64,000 nt of DNA from Cichorium intybus (GCA_023525715.1 CM042011.1:5619566-5683565), one strand, 5' to 3'. Positions 11,601-26,647 are shown, counted from the stretch's first letter. The notes: a model not told the origin generated them from the letters alone. Made by a program: numbers and translations.

Positions 11601-12646
11601 TTTAATGACATACATTTTGAAAGTCTGAGACCCATAATACAAAAAGTTAAGTTAGGTGACTAAATAATGTCAAGATTCATTGTTCATTGCACAATAATGA
11701 TACTAACCCGTTTTTCTTCTCTATTGGTTTGAGGTAATGTCAATTTCAATTTGGGTTATGAGGTAGTCTTAACCATAATGCACTACAATTTTCTTTTCAA
11801 TATGCCTTAACTTGTTTTGTCTCATAAAATCTAAATATTCAATGAGGGTATTCAACAAAATTATAGCCTCTAAGGTGACGGTAGTTATATTAAACTGAAT
11901 TGTGATTTCCAACTATGGAATGACCACTTCCTAAGCCTAAAAATAGTTGTTGCTTCAAGAGGTAGAACTATTCTCCCTCAAAACTTCTTGTTACCCTTGT
12001 GTCCATAAACAACCGTAACATCATCAAAAGGAGTACTCGGTGCCCCAATTCTTGTGTGTTCATAAATCAACTCACCAATTTCTAACTTACTATTATTTTT
12101 GCTATTTCTCAAAAGTCTAATCAAAATGTTAAATATATTTTGTAAATGTGGTCATTTTCATGATTATATATTATGGCAAGTACACAGATCAGAGACCTAG
12201 GATATAGCTGGCTTCAACAAGCGCCCATCAACAGTTGTACCGTATGCAGTAGATATTGTAAGATGTGCATATTACAACAAAACCAATTGTACTAGTAGTG
12301 TAGTCACCTTTCATTACCAATAAAAAAGTAAATTTACAACTAACTTGAGACCTCACAAAATCAAAACCATTACAAACGAAAATATATCAGCATTAAGCTG
12401 ATCCCAATGGCCCAATAAGGGCAAAAACGTCAATTACGACCACGGCGGGTGGTAATAGTCCACCACTGCCCTAAAACACAAAAAAACAAACCCCAAACCA
12501 TAATAATTAGGGTACCGAACTTAAAACTAACTAGGTACCCTAAAAAACAAAATGACTAAAAGGACCCTGTCAAAATAAGCCCCTAGTCATTATAGTAGTA
12601 TCTATTGTAGTTGCTAAAAGGGACAATAGTAATACCAAGGTGACCA
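8635..12646. other. AT-rich intergenic DNA without a recognisable gene
   Basis: No ORF here shows a family motif. The minus strand at about 9065..9175 resembles a transcription start region (GTTATAAATACC followed by a pyrimidine-rich leader), which would also fit a decayed copia LTR. This is a weak impression only. The interval 11560..12640 contains the 3' flank of the expansin gene. Confidence 0.5.
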
Positions 12647-12686
12647 CTAAAACGTATAACCAAACAAGGGTAAAAATGTCTTTTCA

Positions 12687-13580
12687 TCAGAATTGGGCAC
12701 CAGCGAAAGTCTGCCCGAAAGACCAACCAGCAGGGACAACATTGTTAGACACCACGGTTCTACCATCGCTTGTGGTGACCTTGAAAGATAGGCTCTGCCC
12801 GTTGAGGTAATTGTTGGATTGCCAATTTTGCCCCCAGTTTCTTGACATTTGTTGCCATCCGGTCTTTGACCCTTTAATGGCGACGGAATGCACATCACCG
12901 GCACCACCCACATTTGTAATTAGCACCAAATTGAAGTAGGAATGGCCGTTGATTTGGAACCTAATTCCACCCTTTCTGACGCAGGGTACCCTAAAAAAGA
13001 AATAAACAAGGATAAGTAAATTACCATTATACCCTTCTGGTTGAGGGGGATTTGGTAGTTTCTTACCTTCTGTAAGCAACTGGGACGATTCCAGCTTTGT
13101 ATTGAGCAATGTGTTGGAAGATGGGCTGAGCGAGATCAAAGTGTTGCCGGGGAGGGTTGCACCACCCACCGTCGCTGTTTGGTGGGCAGAAGTTGGTGGC
13201 GGTGATCTTAATAGTGCCCGGCAAACACCATTGATGGTCATTCACGCACTTGATTTCAAAGCATGAACCACAGCTCAAACCGTTGTTGAACAAAGCAGTA
13301 CTTAGCGCTGCTGTGTTTGTACCGTACCCTTGACTATACAAATTTCCATAGCCACAAGCACCACCTGTCCGAATAAAACAAAACTTTAGTCGATTAATCG
13401 CAGAAAAAAAAAAGAGAAAATGGATTTGGAGATGAAGAAGAACATACCCATTGTGCCGGAGGCATCACCACCGCCGTAAAAGGTGGCATGCGCATTGACC
13501 CAACCACCATCACCATTGACGCAGGAGGCAATTGAGAGAAAACCCACAAAGAAAAACCCCAAAACAGCCATGGATTTCAT
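12687..13580 (-). CDS. EXPA: Alpha-expansin, three exons
   Basis: This is a secreted wall-loosening protein that loosens cellulose-xyloglucan contacts without hydrolysis during acid growth. Exons are 13448..13580, 13067..13364 and 12687..12990, with GT/AG introns 13365..13447 and 12991..13066. The spliced frame is 244 codons plus stop, close to the usual 250. Residues 1-23 are a signal peptide (MAVLGFFFVGF core), followed by DGGWVNAHATFYGG. The double-psi barrel domain carries GGACGYGN across the first junction, TNFCPPN, the alpha-type WCNPP insertion and the HFD motif (QHFDLAQP). The C-terminal carbohydrate-binding domain has the conserved tryptophans of GWQQMSRNWGQNWQ and ends AGWSFGQTFAGAQF. 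The start at 13580 was chosen because the only upstream in-frame ATG (13664) lies inside the TATA box. The reading frame looks intact. The exact EXPA member cannot be named. Confidence 0.95.
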
Positions 13581-13663
13581 TGAGTGAAGAATGTGGGTTC
13601 TTTGTGAGGAAGATGAATGAGGCGGCAAGGTTGTTATGAAAAAATTGGTGGAAGTGTGAAGCA

Positions 13664-13672
13664 TATAAATAG
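13664..13672 (-). promoter_or_regulatory. TATA box of the expansin gene
   Basis: The minus strand reads CTATTTATA, about 85 nt upstream of the ATG at 13580. A transcript start about 25-35 nt downstream would leave a 5' leader near 55 nt. Confidence 0.7.
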
Positions 13673-13881
13673 GAGTGTTTTGGGGTTTAGGGTAAAAGGG
13701 TAGTAGGGTACCCCTCTTGAAAAATATTCAAAATGTTGTAGCGGGCCTTCTATAAAAAATTTGATTCTCTTAAGTATTCTGCATTTGTATGTATGGAATT
13801 TTTATTTAAAGTCAAATCAACTATAATTTTGTATAAGAATTAGTAGCATGTTTTTATTTCCTTTTATACTATTAATCATAA

Positions 13882-14239
13882 GGCTAGTGGGAGTACCCAT
13901 CACATTGCCCAAATGTGATGGGCGCCACGTCATCGCCACGTGGGATTTTACCCCATCACACTACATCACATTACCCACTTTATACACATCACATTTTTAT
14001 CACACCACATCATCTATTTTAATTAAAAAAAAAATAAAAAATGTGAGAGAGAAGAGAAAGAGGGGGAGAGAGAGAGAGAGAGGAGAGAGAGAAGAGAGAG
14101 AATGCCGTGAACGACCGCGATCAGCATCACCATGGACCACGACCACGGCCATCACGGCACACACGGGGCGGTGTGCACGCCGTGATGGCTGGCTTATGTG
14201 GCATCACGGAGCCCCTATCACGGGGTACTCCCAAAAGCC
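13882..14239. mobile_element. PIF/Harbinger (Tourist-like) MITE
   Basis: The element is 358 bp. Its ends GGCTAGTGGGAGTACCC and the inverse of GGGTACTCCCAAAAGCC match at about 15 of 17 positions. It is flanked by TAA at 13879..13881 and 14240..14242, the TWA-type target duplication of PIF/Harbinger elements. There is no transposase. The interior has repeated CATCACA/TGTGATG words and a GA-rich tract at 14044..14101. It ends about 210 bp upstream of the expansin TATA box. Confidence 0.82.
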
Positions 14240-14242
14240 TAA

Positions 14243-15240
14243 CCTGCTTTTGCTATTATTCCGTGGTATTTTTAAATCCTCGCATGTATAATGTATAGGA
14301 GTTGTTTGTTGTTTAAAAAAAATGGTGGGGTTGTGGTTTTGTCTACAAGAGAAAATAAAAATAAAAAGTATAGCTTAGTTTGAAGATTTTTAAAAACTTT
14401 TGAGGAATATTGCTCACTAACTTAGAAATAATTTTTTATAGTTTATTTAAGGGTCGAAAAAGTGGAAATTGAAAATGAAGGATTTAATGACATGAAAAAC
14501 ATGCGTTGCGTTTTAATATTGTCTGATATACCAAACGTATAAATATATATTCGTTTTATTACTGAAATTTTGTTAATAGCTCATGTCTAAAAATTTATGA
14601 AATATTTAAATTACTCAAATTTTTATTCATGCCAAATGTTCGTTATAAACTTCATAAATTTTCTTTGTCACTATTCTATTAATATGATATATGATCTTTG
14701 GTCGAGGCATGTGTCTCTTTCCCACAAAAAAAAAAAAAAAAAAAAAACATGTTATTAAAACTTCTTGTGATTTTGTAGCGTCCTTATTTGCACTACACAC
14801 GCTGAATTATTACACGAAAAGATGTGTGGGCCTCTACCTTGCTGCAATTCCATAGCATGTTGCTCTTATATCAGTTATAACGTTCCAAACCTAACGAAAT
14901 AGGTTGACATAATATTCTTTTAAAACCAAATGAAATTTGGGGCATAAGGTGCTCAAACTTTCTATTTTTCCGTTTTGATTTGTAATCCTTGGTCACTAAA
15001 CCGATTTACACACAGATCGTCCAAGATACCTGACATGTATCCCTAAAACACATTATCTTGCATATTACATTTTAATCTTTGATCAATATTACAAAAATAT
15101 TAAAATGTATAAATGTCGTAATACTCTCAAACTGTGGTCCTTCTAATTCCCGACCCTATCCCCAAAATTCATAATAGCGAGTCTGGAGATAAACGATGTT
15201 GAATCGGGTTTGAATTATATATCCAACATGTCTTAGTCAA
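14243..15240. other. Intergenic DNA, no feature seen
   Basis: AT-rich sequence with a poly-A run at 14726..14747. No coding or repeat structure was recognised. Confidence 0.4.
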
Positions 15241-15244
15241 CCAA

Positions 15245-17545
<2,301 letters not shown>

Positions 17546-17638
<93 letters not shown>

Positions 17639-17639
17639 C

Positions 17640-17674
<35 letters not shown>

Positions 17675-17675
17675 C
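17546..17675. repeat. (TA)n followed by (GA)n microsatellite
   Basis: TA units run to 17637, then GA units with a few interruptions to about 17675. This is the right flank of the foldback MITE. Confidence 0.95.
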
Positions 17676-18125
17676 GAAGTTATATGCGGACAACAGTTAT
17701 TGTGAATAAACAAGAAGAGAGCGATTCAATGGTATCCTTATAGGTTTAAACCAAGAACCTTATGACCTCTATGGATTATCCCCACACATCATCTGCCGTC
17801 TTTGCGTTCTCACTGAGCGCGAATATGGCCATAAGCTATAAACCCTTTTCAAGACCCTCTAGAAGACAAACCACTGATCTTCATTTGAGGCGACACCACC
17901 TCTAGGTCGTATAGGCAAAGTTTTACAACATCTTCGTTGCTTAGATGTCTCCAAAACTTTGTTAAGATTAGCTCAACCTCGTTCCCCGCAACGACGTACT
18001 ATTCTACCTCACATGGATTTATCAGAATTGATAGTACCTTCTATCGTCAGTGACTTCGTTGTTACCTTTTAAACTTGAGAATTAGGAGCAAAGATGTCAA
18101 GTTGGGTTTCCATCACTGAATGATT

Positions 18126-18563
18126 CTATTGTGGGTTTAGACCGATGACTCTCGTGATAGATTGTACCAAATCTCTCGTCAGAGGTTTGGTAAGTGGATC
18201 TGCCAAGTTCCTACTTGTCTTGACATAGACAACTTTGATGGTACCACTTTCAATTAGTTGTCTCACAAAATTATGTCGCAGACCTACGTGTCTTGACCTC
18301 GCATTACTTACCGCATTGTATACTTTAGACAGTGTGGTCTCACTGTCACAGTACACGGGTATAGTTGGCATGGGAATATCCCACAATCGGATATCCAAGA
18401 ATAGATCTCTAATCCACTCTGCCTCTTTACCAGTTGTTGCTAGGGCAATAAGCTCAGCTTTCATCGTTGAGTGAGCTATACATGTCTGTTTCTTGCTCGC
18501 CCAAGAAATAGCTAAGTCAGCTAGAGTATATATCCAACCACTCGTGGTTACCCATTCCTTCAC
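18126..18563 (-). pseudogene. Ty1/copia RNase H relic, C-terminal end of pol
   Basis: This is an open stretch of 145 codons with copia RNase H signatures: SGWIYTLADLAISWASKKQT, the STMKAELIAL active-site region, VYCDSETT, SRHVGLRHNFVRQLIESG and NLADPLTKPL. It corresponds to the last part of a copia pol protein and ends with a normal stop. Upstream reverse transcriptase is absent past about 18565, so it is a truncated fragment. The 17.7-18.1 kb DNA after its stop may be the 3' spacer or LTR of the same element, but no LTR pair was found. It is unrelated to the intact copia element at 34-43 kb in wording. Confidence 0.85.
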
Positions 18564-18599
18564 TCTGCCATATAGACATCATGAGGCCGGCGTCTTTCC

Positions 18600-20553
18600 T
18601 ATACCCAATAGCCTTATGCATTATGAAGTAATTATTGAAATGATACATATATCATTTTAAACAATTATATATTATCATATTAACGTAGAAAACAGCATGT
18701 TAACATGATATAAATAGAAGTACTATTATAATACATTCATAGAGATGGTGTAACAAGCTTCAACTATTTACTATATTTGTGGCATTAATTGTGGGATAAT
18801 ATTAAATGATTTGCTAGGGAACGGTCAAAACTGACACAGTTGGAAGGGTGTTGTTGGATACTTGGATTCGCATATTTAATAGTTTGGACCACACTATGAT
18901 GGTTTACTTTATGGCGCCATTCTAACAGAGACAACCCGTGCCAAACATATACACTTCAAACTTAATTAATTTACCTTTTTTGTCTTACTTCTAGTTAAAT
19001 AAAAATCAATTAAACGTACATTGCAATAAAAGAAAAAATCATAGTCCATGTTAAATCTTAATGAAGTAATTCAAAATACAAAATCTACTAATTTATTTAC
19101 ACAATATTAATATCTTCATATGTATATTTATTGATTTTATATGCAAATTACATATGTATTGCACTAAATGTAGCAAAATTAGATTGGAGTAAAATTTTCT
19201 GAGTTGTTTAAATTCTAGTTATAAAACTTATCGGCATTAGAAACTGTTATTATTACACTTTTTAGAACGTTTTTTTAGTAAAATCCAATAAAGTAATTTT
19301 ATTAATTTGTTTAAGATTAAATGTAACTTTTATACTCTTGTATGTGTTGGAATTCAAATTCGGTTTGGATTCTATACTTCACTTGTTTTGTCAATGGAAA
19401 AGTGAGTAGGTATGGACCATTAATTAGGAATAACTATGATACTTAAAAAGTTGAGTTTGATTTAAATCTTTATCTATTTGAAATCATTGTATATAGTTTT
19501 GAATAAGATCAATATTACTTTCATAGTCTAAAAACATAATGCTTTTTATTTTGAATAATGTTCTTACAAGATTCTAAATATAAATTTATTTATTAATTAC
19601 TCGGCTCGGTTTTCAGATTGCTAATTTAGTGATTAAAGATCTTTACATCTACAACTATCTATGAACCCTTTGCACTACTCAATCTTTCATATTAGCATTT
19701 TAGTATATAGTGGTGCTTTACCTTGTAATTTAGTTGTGTTTTACCTTGTATTTTTGGTGTTTTGGCTTTGTAAACTATGCTAGCCTTTTAGCAGCCTTTT
19801 TTTAATGTATTTTCTTTGCTTGCCGTTAAAAAAAGTTATCACTCGGTTGATATTATCATAAAACACGTAATTGTGATTTGTACGTTTGTTTATATATTAT
19901 ATTGGGGAGTTGAAAGCGGAAGGTATTTTGGAGGGTTGCGAGCGGAAAATCTGTTATAAATATTTCTGGGTCCCATCAACTACTATACCCACATGCAACT
20001 TCTTAACAACCATTTGCCGCAACTGTTTTATCTTTTTTTCTTTCTAATTGTCGTATACTTACTATTGTTGTATTTCGTTATTTTAATTGATTAATAGAAT
20101 TTGTTTGTTCAAGTTATATTCCATTTACCACGAATTGATTGGTAAAGTAGAAAAAATGATGGCTCAAACGTTTGTAATCATTCGAATTAGACTATTAGAG
20201 CACTTGCGGCGGTCATTGCAAAGCAGCATTGCAAATTGCAATTCCTATGCAAATGGCCAAATGCCAATATGCCATACGGGCTTCATTTGCAAGTCACGTA
20301 CATGCTAAACTTTATGAAAGTCTTGCAAACATTTTAGGTTCCACTTTAATATTCCTTTTTGTTAAAATATTATAGATGAATAGTTAATTAGTTTTTGTAT
20401 TAATTTATTATTATAAACTTATAATTTTAAATACGAAAAGTTATTACATTTATATTTTACTAATTTTATATTAACTAGGTTTTATATTACAAACAGATTA
20501 GCATAGATGTTTCGTTGATTTTGAAGGTTCTATACGAAAAATAAAAATGAGTT

Positions 20554-20555
<2 letters not shown>
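18600..20555. other. AT-rich intergenic DNA, no gene seen
   Basis: No family motif, repeat pair or RNA gene was recognised in this stretch. Confidence 0.45.

Positions 20556-20614
<59 letters not shown>
20556..20614. repeat. (TA)n microsatellite
   Basis: About 29 uninterrupted TA units. Confidence 0.95.
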
Positions 20615-20617
<3 letters not shown>

Positions 20618-20689
20618 AAATTCATTAATATTATGATAACTCGATAATTGGTATAAAAACAATCAAAACAAAACTACAATAACAGAATA

Positions 20690-22398
20690 TACAATCCTAC
20701 ATAGTTACGTGAATCGCGAGACTCTCTTAACATTCTTAGAAGCAAAGTTGTTCATCAACTTTTCATAATCAATACTCTCCATTATATCTTTCACAATAGC
20801 TATCATTGTCAAACTATTAAGTCTTCTTATGACATTGTCGACCGTCAGTAGCACTTTAACAACTTTAGTTTTGAGAATCTTCTTTCTGCAAATGTCACTG
20901 TTACTAAATTAGTTAGCAAGACTCTATATGCAATAATTTCATTAGGAAAACAATCAACTTTTTCATATATTTTAAAATATCGGTGGGGCTGGTAGTTTCA
21001 CTCGGTAAGAGCTTGCCAAGAAGCTTTAACTCCAGTCATTGGTATCAATATCTAATCATTCACCATACTTAAGTACGGCTTCGAGACGGATACAACACAA
21101 TTTAAGATCATTTTCATCCAATTCCTTTACTTCTTTTGGAAACAAATAACCAAAATTCTTTTCATACTCTTTTTATTGTTCAAATCTTGTTTTAAGAGAA
21201 GCCATATCTTGATCAACAATATATAAAAAGTAATTAACTTTAAAATTCTCCTCGACTGAAAATACGACATATTGATTACATGAATTCTCATCAAACTGTT
21301 TTTTACATGAAAAAGACGCTTTAGAAGGAATATTGGAGCGATATTCATTTCAATGGAAGGTTCCTTAGCATCATCAATCGTCTTAGAGAATATTGTTTCT
21401 CTAAACTCCTGCAAGTATCCAATCAAGATATTTACTTCTTTAATAGCAATATCGAGAAAGATATCTTTTGATTATAAATTTTTGCTCACCAAGTTCATCG
21501 TGTATGATATTTAATACCAAATGACTATTGATAATAAAAACTCAAATTCACCAAGCTCATTATTTGTTAGTGATTTAGCTTCACTTTGTATTTTAGCATC
21601 ATTATATGTTTCCAATTTCAAGTAAAGCTTCTCTAAAATCTGAAACTTGTAGTCCAATAGCCTTCATATTACCAACATGCCTTTCCCAATGAGCGGCGAA
21701 CAATGACGGAGTAATACTTTGCTTCCTTTATCCTTTTAATGATTTTTCGTTTATCTTCATTAGCTAGTGAAAGTACCAACTCATTTTCGATGTTGTGGCC
21801 AAGATAGTGCAGATAAATGTCATAAATTGTCTTACGTTGTACATGCCCCAAGTTTCAAAAACTCAATCGAAGCTAATGCTAACTTTTGATTCAAGCAAGA
21901 AGTCCGGGAGTGAATTCAAAATTTTGATTTGTGACTTGCCTTATTTTTCATGTCGGACGTCTGCAATCACGTTGTGAGTCTATGCCTATGTGTAAGGCAA
22001 TTGGTTGCTCGACTGCCTATGGCGTGAATAAATAAACAACATGTCTGGTTGAATCGTCTATATCAATGAGTGATCGTGATTAGGTTTAGATTACACGACT
22101 TAGGTAATTGGGTTCATTTTTGCTATTTGGCTCTTTGCGATTAGAAGTCTAGGATGCAATTCTAAATTTCTGATTTGCGATTTGTAATCTACTGATCAAT
22201 CAAGATTTGGACAATTCACAGTTGGACTTGCCGCTTGCGTCTTACCGGTTCGCAGTTGTCACTTGCGATCATATCCTTACTTTCGGGCCTCTAGTTCTGG
22301 ACATTAACCATTGAATCGTAGGTAGTTTTGGTCCTCTCCAAGACATGGGCTCTGTACGGTCACCGACCTCGCACATCCTCAAAACGCCCATACAAATT
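20690..22398 (-). pseudogene. Decayed hAT transposon, TTF/ZMYM1-like transposase relic
   Basis: Read on the minus strand, the DNA still shows fragments of the plant hAT transposase family that carries a TTF-type zinc finger. The C-terminal end near 20700..20830 resembles the LNSLxMIAIxKDIxExIDY and INNFASxK pattern of that family. The interval 21090..21700 aligns closely with 58940..59560 in the same orientation. A stretch matching 59575..60015 of the other copy is missing here, so this copy has an internal deletion near 21710. The 5' non-coding part 21985..22398 matches 27886..28290 in inverted orientation. The outer end reads GGGCGTTTTGAGGATGTGCG in element orientation. Many stops and frameshifts make it non-coding. 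Confidence 0.75.
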
Positions 22399-22586
22399 AG
22401 TAGAAACAAAATAATATAAGTTTTACATACTATAAAACATAGACACACAAATCAATGAAAAAATAAATATATAAATACAATATATTTTTACCTATTGCAA
22501 GTAATTGAAATACACGAAAAAATAACATCCTTTGTTGTTCAAAGGCATATCAAAGTTTCTTTGTGCTCTGTCATAGTTGGTACATC

Positions 22587-25188
22587 GATAATACATAATT
22601 TGTTTTTTAGGTCACTTATTTTTTAATTGTATTCAATTAATCACTAAACTTTTTTTCTGTGTTATCATTACATCATTAGAGTGAATTTCAATCGAATAAT
22701 TCTGTCAAATTCGATGTCACTGTGTATGAAATGCCAGTGTCAGAATAGTCTGAATGAATAAATTTTGCTATATTGAATGTTACAATGGACAACACAGGAT
22801 TCAATATCAGTTTATCCGGTTAAAATCTATTATAATGATGTAATGAAATTACAGGAAAAAAAATTTAGTGACTTATTGAATACAATTAAAAGATAAGTTG
22901 TAACACCCCTTTTCTCAAACCATATTTAAAGTATAAATACAGTTTTCAAACATATTTTACAACTCGTGACTATAAAATAGCCACTTAAATTTTTAATTTA
23001 TTTTACAAACTTAACTCGAGGGGTATTACAGACTCAATACAGATAACCATAATTTAAACTTACAGTGTACAAAACGGTCCCAACTGCAACCTTCGCTCCC
23101 TTCACCTAAGTACATAGCATTTCAAAAAAAAAACATAGTATACGTGAGACATAAAGTCTCGTGAGTAATATGGGTTTAGACCCAAAACTTTTCTATTCAA
23201 AACTTGAAATATCAAAAGTACACTGCTCAAAACTGATTTATTTCATAAATCTCAAAATAACTTTTCTTCTTTACTTTCAAACTTTAAAAAAAACTTTCTT
23301 TCATAAAACTGCTTCGCGACGGGAGGTACCATCCCAGTAGTGTCTTCTGATCCCCCGATTTTGTGGGTGATCCTAGTCCTGACAACCGGCTCATACTTCT
23401 TTAATTCTTACTTCATTTCATCTCAAATTGGTCAAAATGGGACACAATTTGTAAACAACTCTTACTCAAACATTTTATGACTCTTTACTAAAAATACTTT
23501 CAAAAACTGCTTTCGACATCTTAGTTCCCATAAGGAGCTTCTTTCAAAATACCTTGTAAACCATACTTTAAAACAATCTGTTTAAAACACTAAGCCCTTA
23601 TATAGAGCTTCATTCAAAACTATTTTTCAAACTTTAGTATTTATAAACATTGGAAATCATACTTTTCTGAAAATAACATTTTTGCTATGTACTATAGAAA
23701 TCCTCATAAAACTCACATTGATTCTACTACGGTTCAGTTCACTAGGCTTCGCGTACGCCTTTTCCTTTCCCGTGCTCAACAACGTTTGAAGCACCACCTA
23801 TACAAGTAGTATATATAAATACTCAATACAATTAACTCTATAATGCTAAAGTTTCATATGACACAACTCCAGGTTATAACAAATGTATAACCATTAATAA
23901 ACTCGTTTTACGGTTTTTTTCCGAAATACGCGTATATTGCTACAGTACCCCCGAGGGGTCGTATTTCAGTTCCGACTCTTTTCCATGAAATCTTACACCA
24001 TATTAGACTTGTTTTTCAAATTTGGAGTTCATTGGACAAGTCTAGCTCAAATTCCAAAATTTAGTTTTGACATGAATAGTGTTTTTCGCCACTGCCGCTA
24101 CAGTGACTTTTCCGCAAGGTCGGATTACGGATTTGACCATTCCCGACATGTTCTTATACCATTTTAGGGTTATGGCTAAAATTTCAGGTCAATCGGACAT
24201 GTCTAGCTATGGTTTCTAGCGTTTGGAATTTTTGAAATTTCTAACAATTTTGGTCCCTGACTGAAGGCGCACTGCGCCTGGGCGCACCCCGCCCTGGTCC
24301 TGGGTGCACTGCGCCTGGCGCCTGGGCAGTGGCCTGATCAGTCGCGATTTGTGCACTGTAGCACGCAGTTTTCACCCATTAAGTCCTTATTTCAGTTCTT
24401 AATCGTATGGGGTTTGTTCTAGGACCAAAACCCTTGACTAATAACAAGTTTTAAGCTATTGAAATCGATTGAATCCATCATATACAAGAATTGAAGTTCT
24501 TGACCAAACTTGAAAATTCTCAATTATAGCAATCTACTTCCATGTTTTTGAGTTAAGTTCTTAACTAATGGCTTATTGGAAGCATTAGCTACTTAACCCA
24601 CATGATTTATAACTGCAATTGCAGTTTCAATTCCATCCAAAGACCAAATGAAGAACACACCCAAAAACTAGGTTAAAACAAAGGAGTTCTTACCTTGGAA
24701 TCACCAATTCCAACCTTCAATTCCTTGCTTGAACTTCTAATTCTTCTTCTTCCCTCTTGCTCTCTCTAGCTCTCTCCCGTGACTTCTGAAATGTTCTTCA
24801 AGCTTCTGGAGAATGAGAGTGTAACTCTCTATTTTAATTAAGTTTTAATAGGTAATTACACTTTTGGTCCCTTTCTTCTCAACTTTCTTTCAAAAGTGGT
24901 CCAAAAGTTCATACATTTACTAACCAAGTTCCATTAACTACTAACTTGAAATTTTCTTGACATTTTGGTCATTTCCATGTCAAATGACCATTTTGCCATT
25001 TTTGGTCAAATTTTACTATTCACGCGGTAAAACTTCAAATTTCTCATAAACTTTTATTCCTCATTATATTAATACATATTATTACACGTAATAGTCGTAC
25101 AACGTGACAAAAGACGGTTTTACCCTTTTTGACTTTTTTTTTTGCGGGTTCTTACATAAGTGACCTAAAAAACAAATTATGTATTATT
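22587..25188. mobile_element. Inverted-repeat (MITE-like) element split by a solo LTR
   Basis: The left arm 22587..22678 is matched in inverted orientation by 22832..22898 plus 25162..25188. The arms share TTTTTTAGGTCACTTA, TTTTAATTGTATTCAAT and TACATCATTA. With the solo LTR and one copy of its duplication removed the element is about 340 bp. No coding sequence is present. The exact ends and its own target duplication could not be fixed because the outer sequence ATAATACATAATTT is itself nearly symmetric. Confidence 0.7.
22899..25156 (-). repeat. Solo LTR of a gypsy family related to the 1..8634 element
   Basis: The 2258-bp sequence starts TGTAACACCC and ends GGGTTCTTACA. It is similar along its length to the LTR at 6157..8634, with scattered substitutions and indels. 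It is flanked by TAAGT at 22894..22898 and 25157..25161, a perfect 5-bp target duplication. No internal sequence, primer site or second LTR is present. This is the expected product of recombination between two LTRs of one insertion. Confidence 0.93.
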
Positions 25189-25348
25189 GATTATTATTTT
25201 ATGACATTAATAATACATAAAATTATTGTAAAAACTGATATGACACATTTAAAAAGATCATTAACCTTCAACCGAAATTAAAGCCATTTGAATTTTTTTT
25301 TTGGATTTAAATTAATGCTTTTTAAATATAAGATAATATGATTTCTAT

Positions 25349-26639
25349 TAGGGATGAGCAAAGGAACCGAACCGGCTGGAACCGGCCCGATCCGGATGCG
25401 GACCGGGAACCGGAATATGGTGAAAATATGGAACCGAACCGGACCGCCGGTTCTACCGGTTCCGGTTCTTGCCGGTTCCTAAAAGCTGGAATCGGTAAAC
25501 GCGAATTAGCAACGTATTTGTAGTTTGAAAGTCTTATAAATATAAATAATCACTGCATCAAAAGGGTTAAAAGAAGAAAAAATATCTCTTTTCTATAGGT
25601 TAACCATTCCAAGCATCGTGTTATTTTCTGAAGTTTCAAAGAGCTCAAAAGGCTATAATAATCACTCAGTGAAGGTCAGACTAGTTTTCAGCTCTAGCAT
25701 TGAGTGATGATTTTATATAAATGCTTTTTTCCTTGTAGTGTTTGTCATTGAGTTTTATATAATTTTATACTTACAGTCCAATCCAACTTTACCACCGAAT
25801 TCAATATATGATACTTAACAAATCAATAATTCTTAGGACATTACTTCTAAATCTTCCTCTGTCTTTTTCGTATTTTTGCTGAAATCTAGACTCTCTTCAA
25901 ACCTTATAAAATAATTTAGAAAAGGGTTGAATCTTTTAAATAATTTACTTTTCTAAAGACCCAACTTCTGTCGTCACTCTATTAATTAATGTAACTTATA
26001 TTTGCTTGCCGTTCAAAAAATATTAATGTAACTTATATACGTCAATCATTATACAAGTAGACTCTGAGAGTCAATTGAGACGCTTAAACTGTTTGAAATT
26101 AACAAGATTTCCAAGTACCGATTCTTGATATATATTTGAACATAATGTTTTATGAATGCATGCATTTTGAATCAAACTGGCCTATTTGGGATTATATCAC
26201 GCGTACATATAATTATGAGATTTTTGGCGCAATTCAAGAATCAAGAAACTAATAACGTAAGTTGGTGCATGATCAGTTACCTTCACAAGGGTGCAATCTC
26301 GATACGAATCATTATCGATGCAAACCCAGCAAACCCACATATTAATTTATTCGAGATCCAGTGAAGGTCAGGCTAGTTTTCAGATTAGTCTCCTATGCGA
26401 CGTGAGGAATGCAAAAACAGCCGATGTTTTGTTTTTTTTAATAGAATTCAAATCGTTGCTTTACATGGGTACCCCGGTCCTGTTCCCGGTTTTGGGCCGG
26501 TTCCGCGGTCCGGTTCCATCCCGTTCCCGGTTCCAAAATTCCCAAAAAATTGAGACCCGGTTCCGGCCCGATCGGTACTTCCGGTTCCCGGTTCGGTTCC
26601 CGGTTCCAACCGGTTCCCCGGTCCATATGCTCACCCCTA
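25349..26639. mobile_element. Non-autonomous hAT element with GGAACCGG subterminal repeats
   Basis: The element is 1291 bp. Its ends TAGGGATGAGCA and the inverse of TGCTCACCCCTA differ at one position. Both flanks carry ATTTCTAT (25341..25348 and 26640..26647), a perfect 8-bp duplication typical of hAT elements. The first and last roughly 170 bp are dense in GGAACCGG/CCGGTTCC words in opposite orientation, the kind of arrangement that binds hAT transposase in known families. The interior shows no transposase. An imperfect 24-bp direct repeat (AGTGAAGGTCAGRCTAGTTT) occurs near 25669 and 26360. Confidence 0.92.
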
Positions 26640-26647
26640 ATTTCTAT

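Noticed and set aside
13581..13664. An upstream in-frame ATG extending expansin by 28 residues.
   Set aside because: The ATG overlaps the TATA box, so it should not be in the transcript. Starting at 13580 gives a normal signal peptide.
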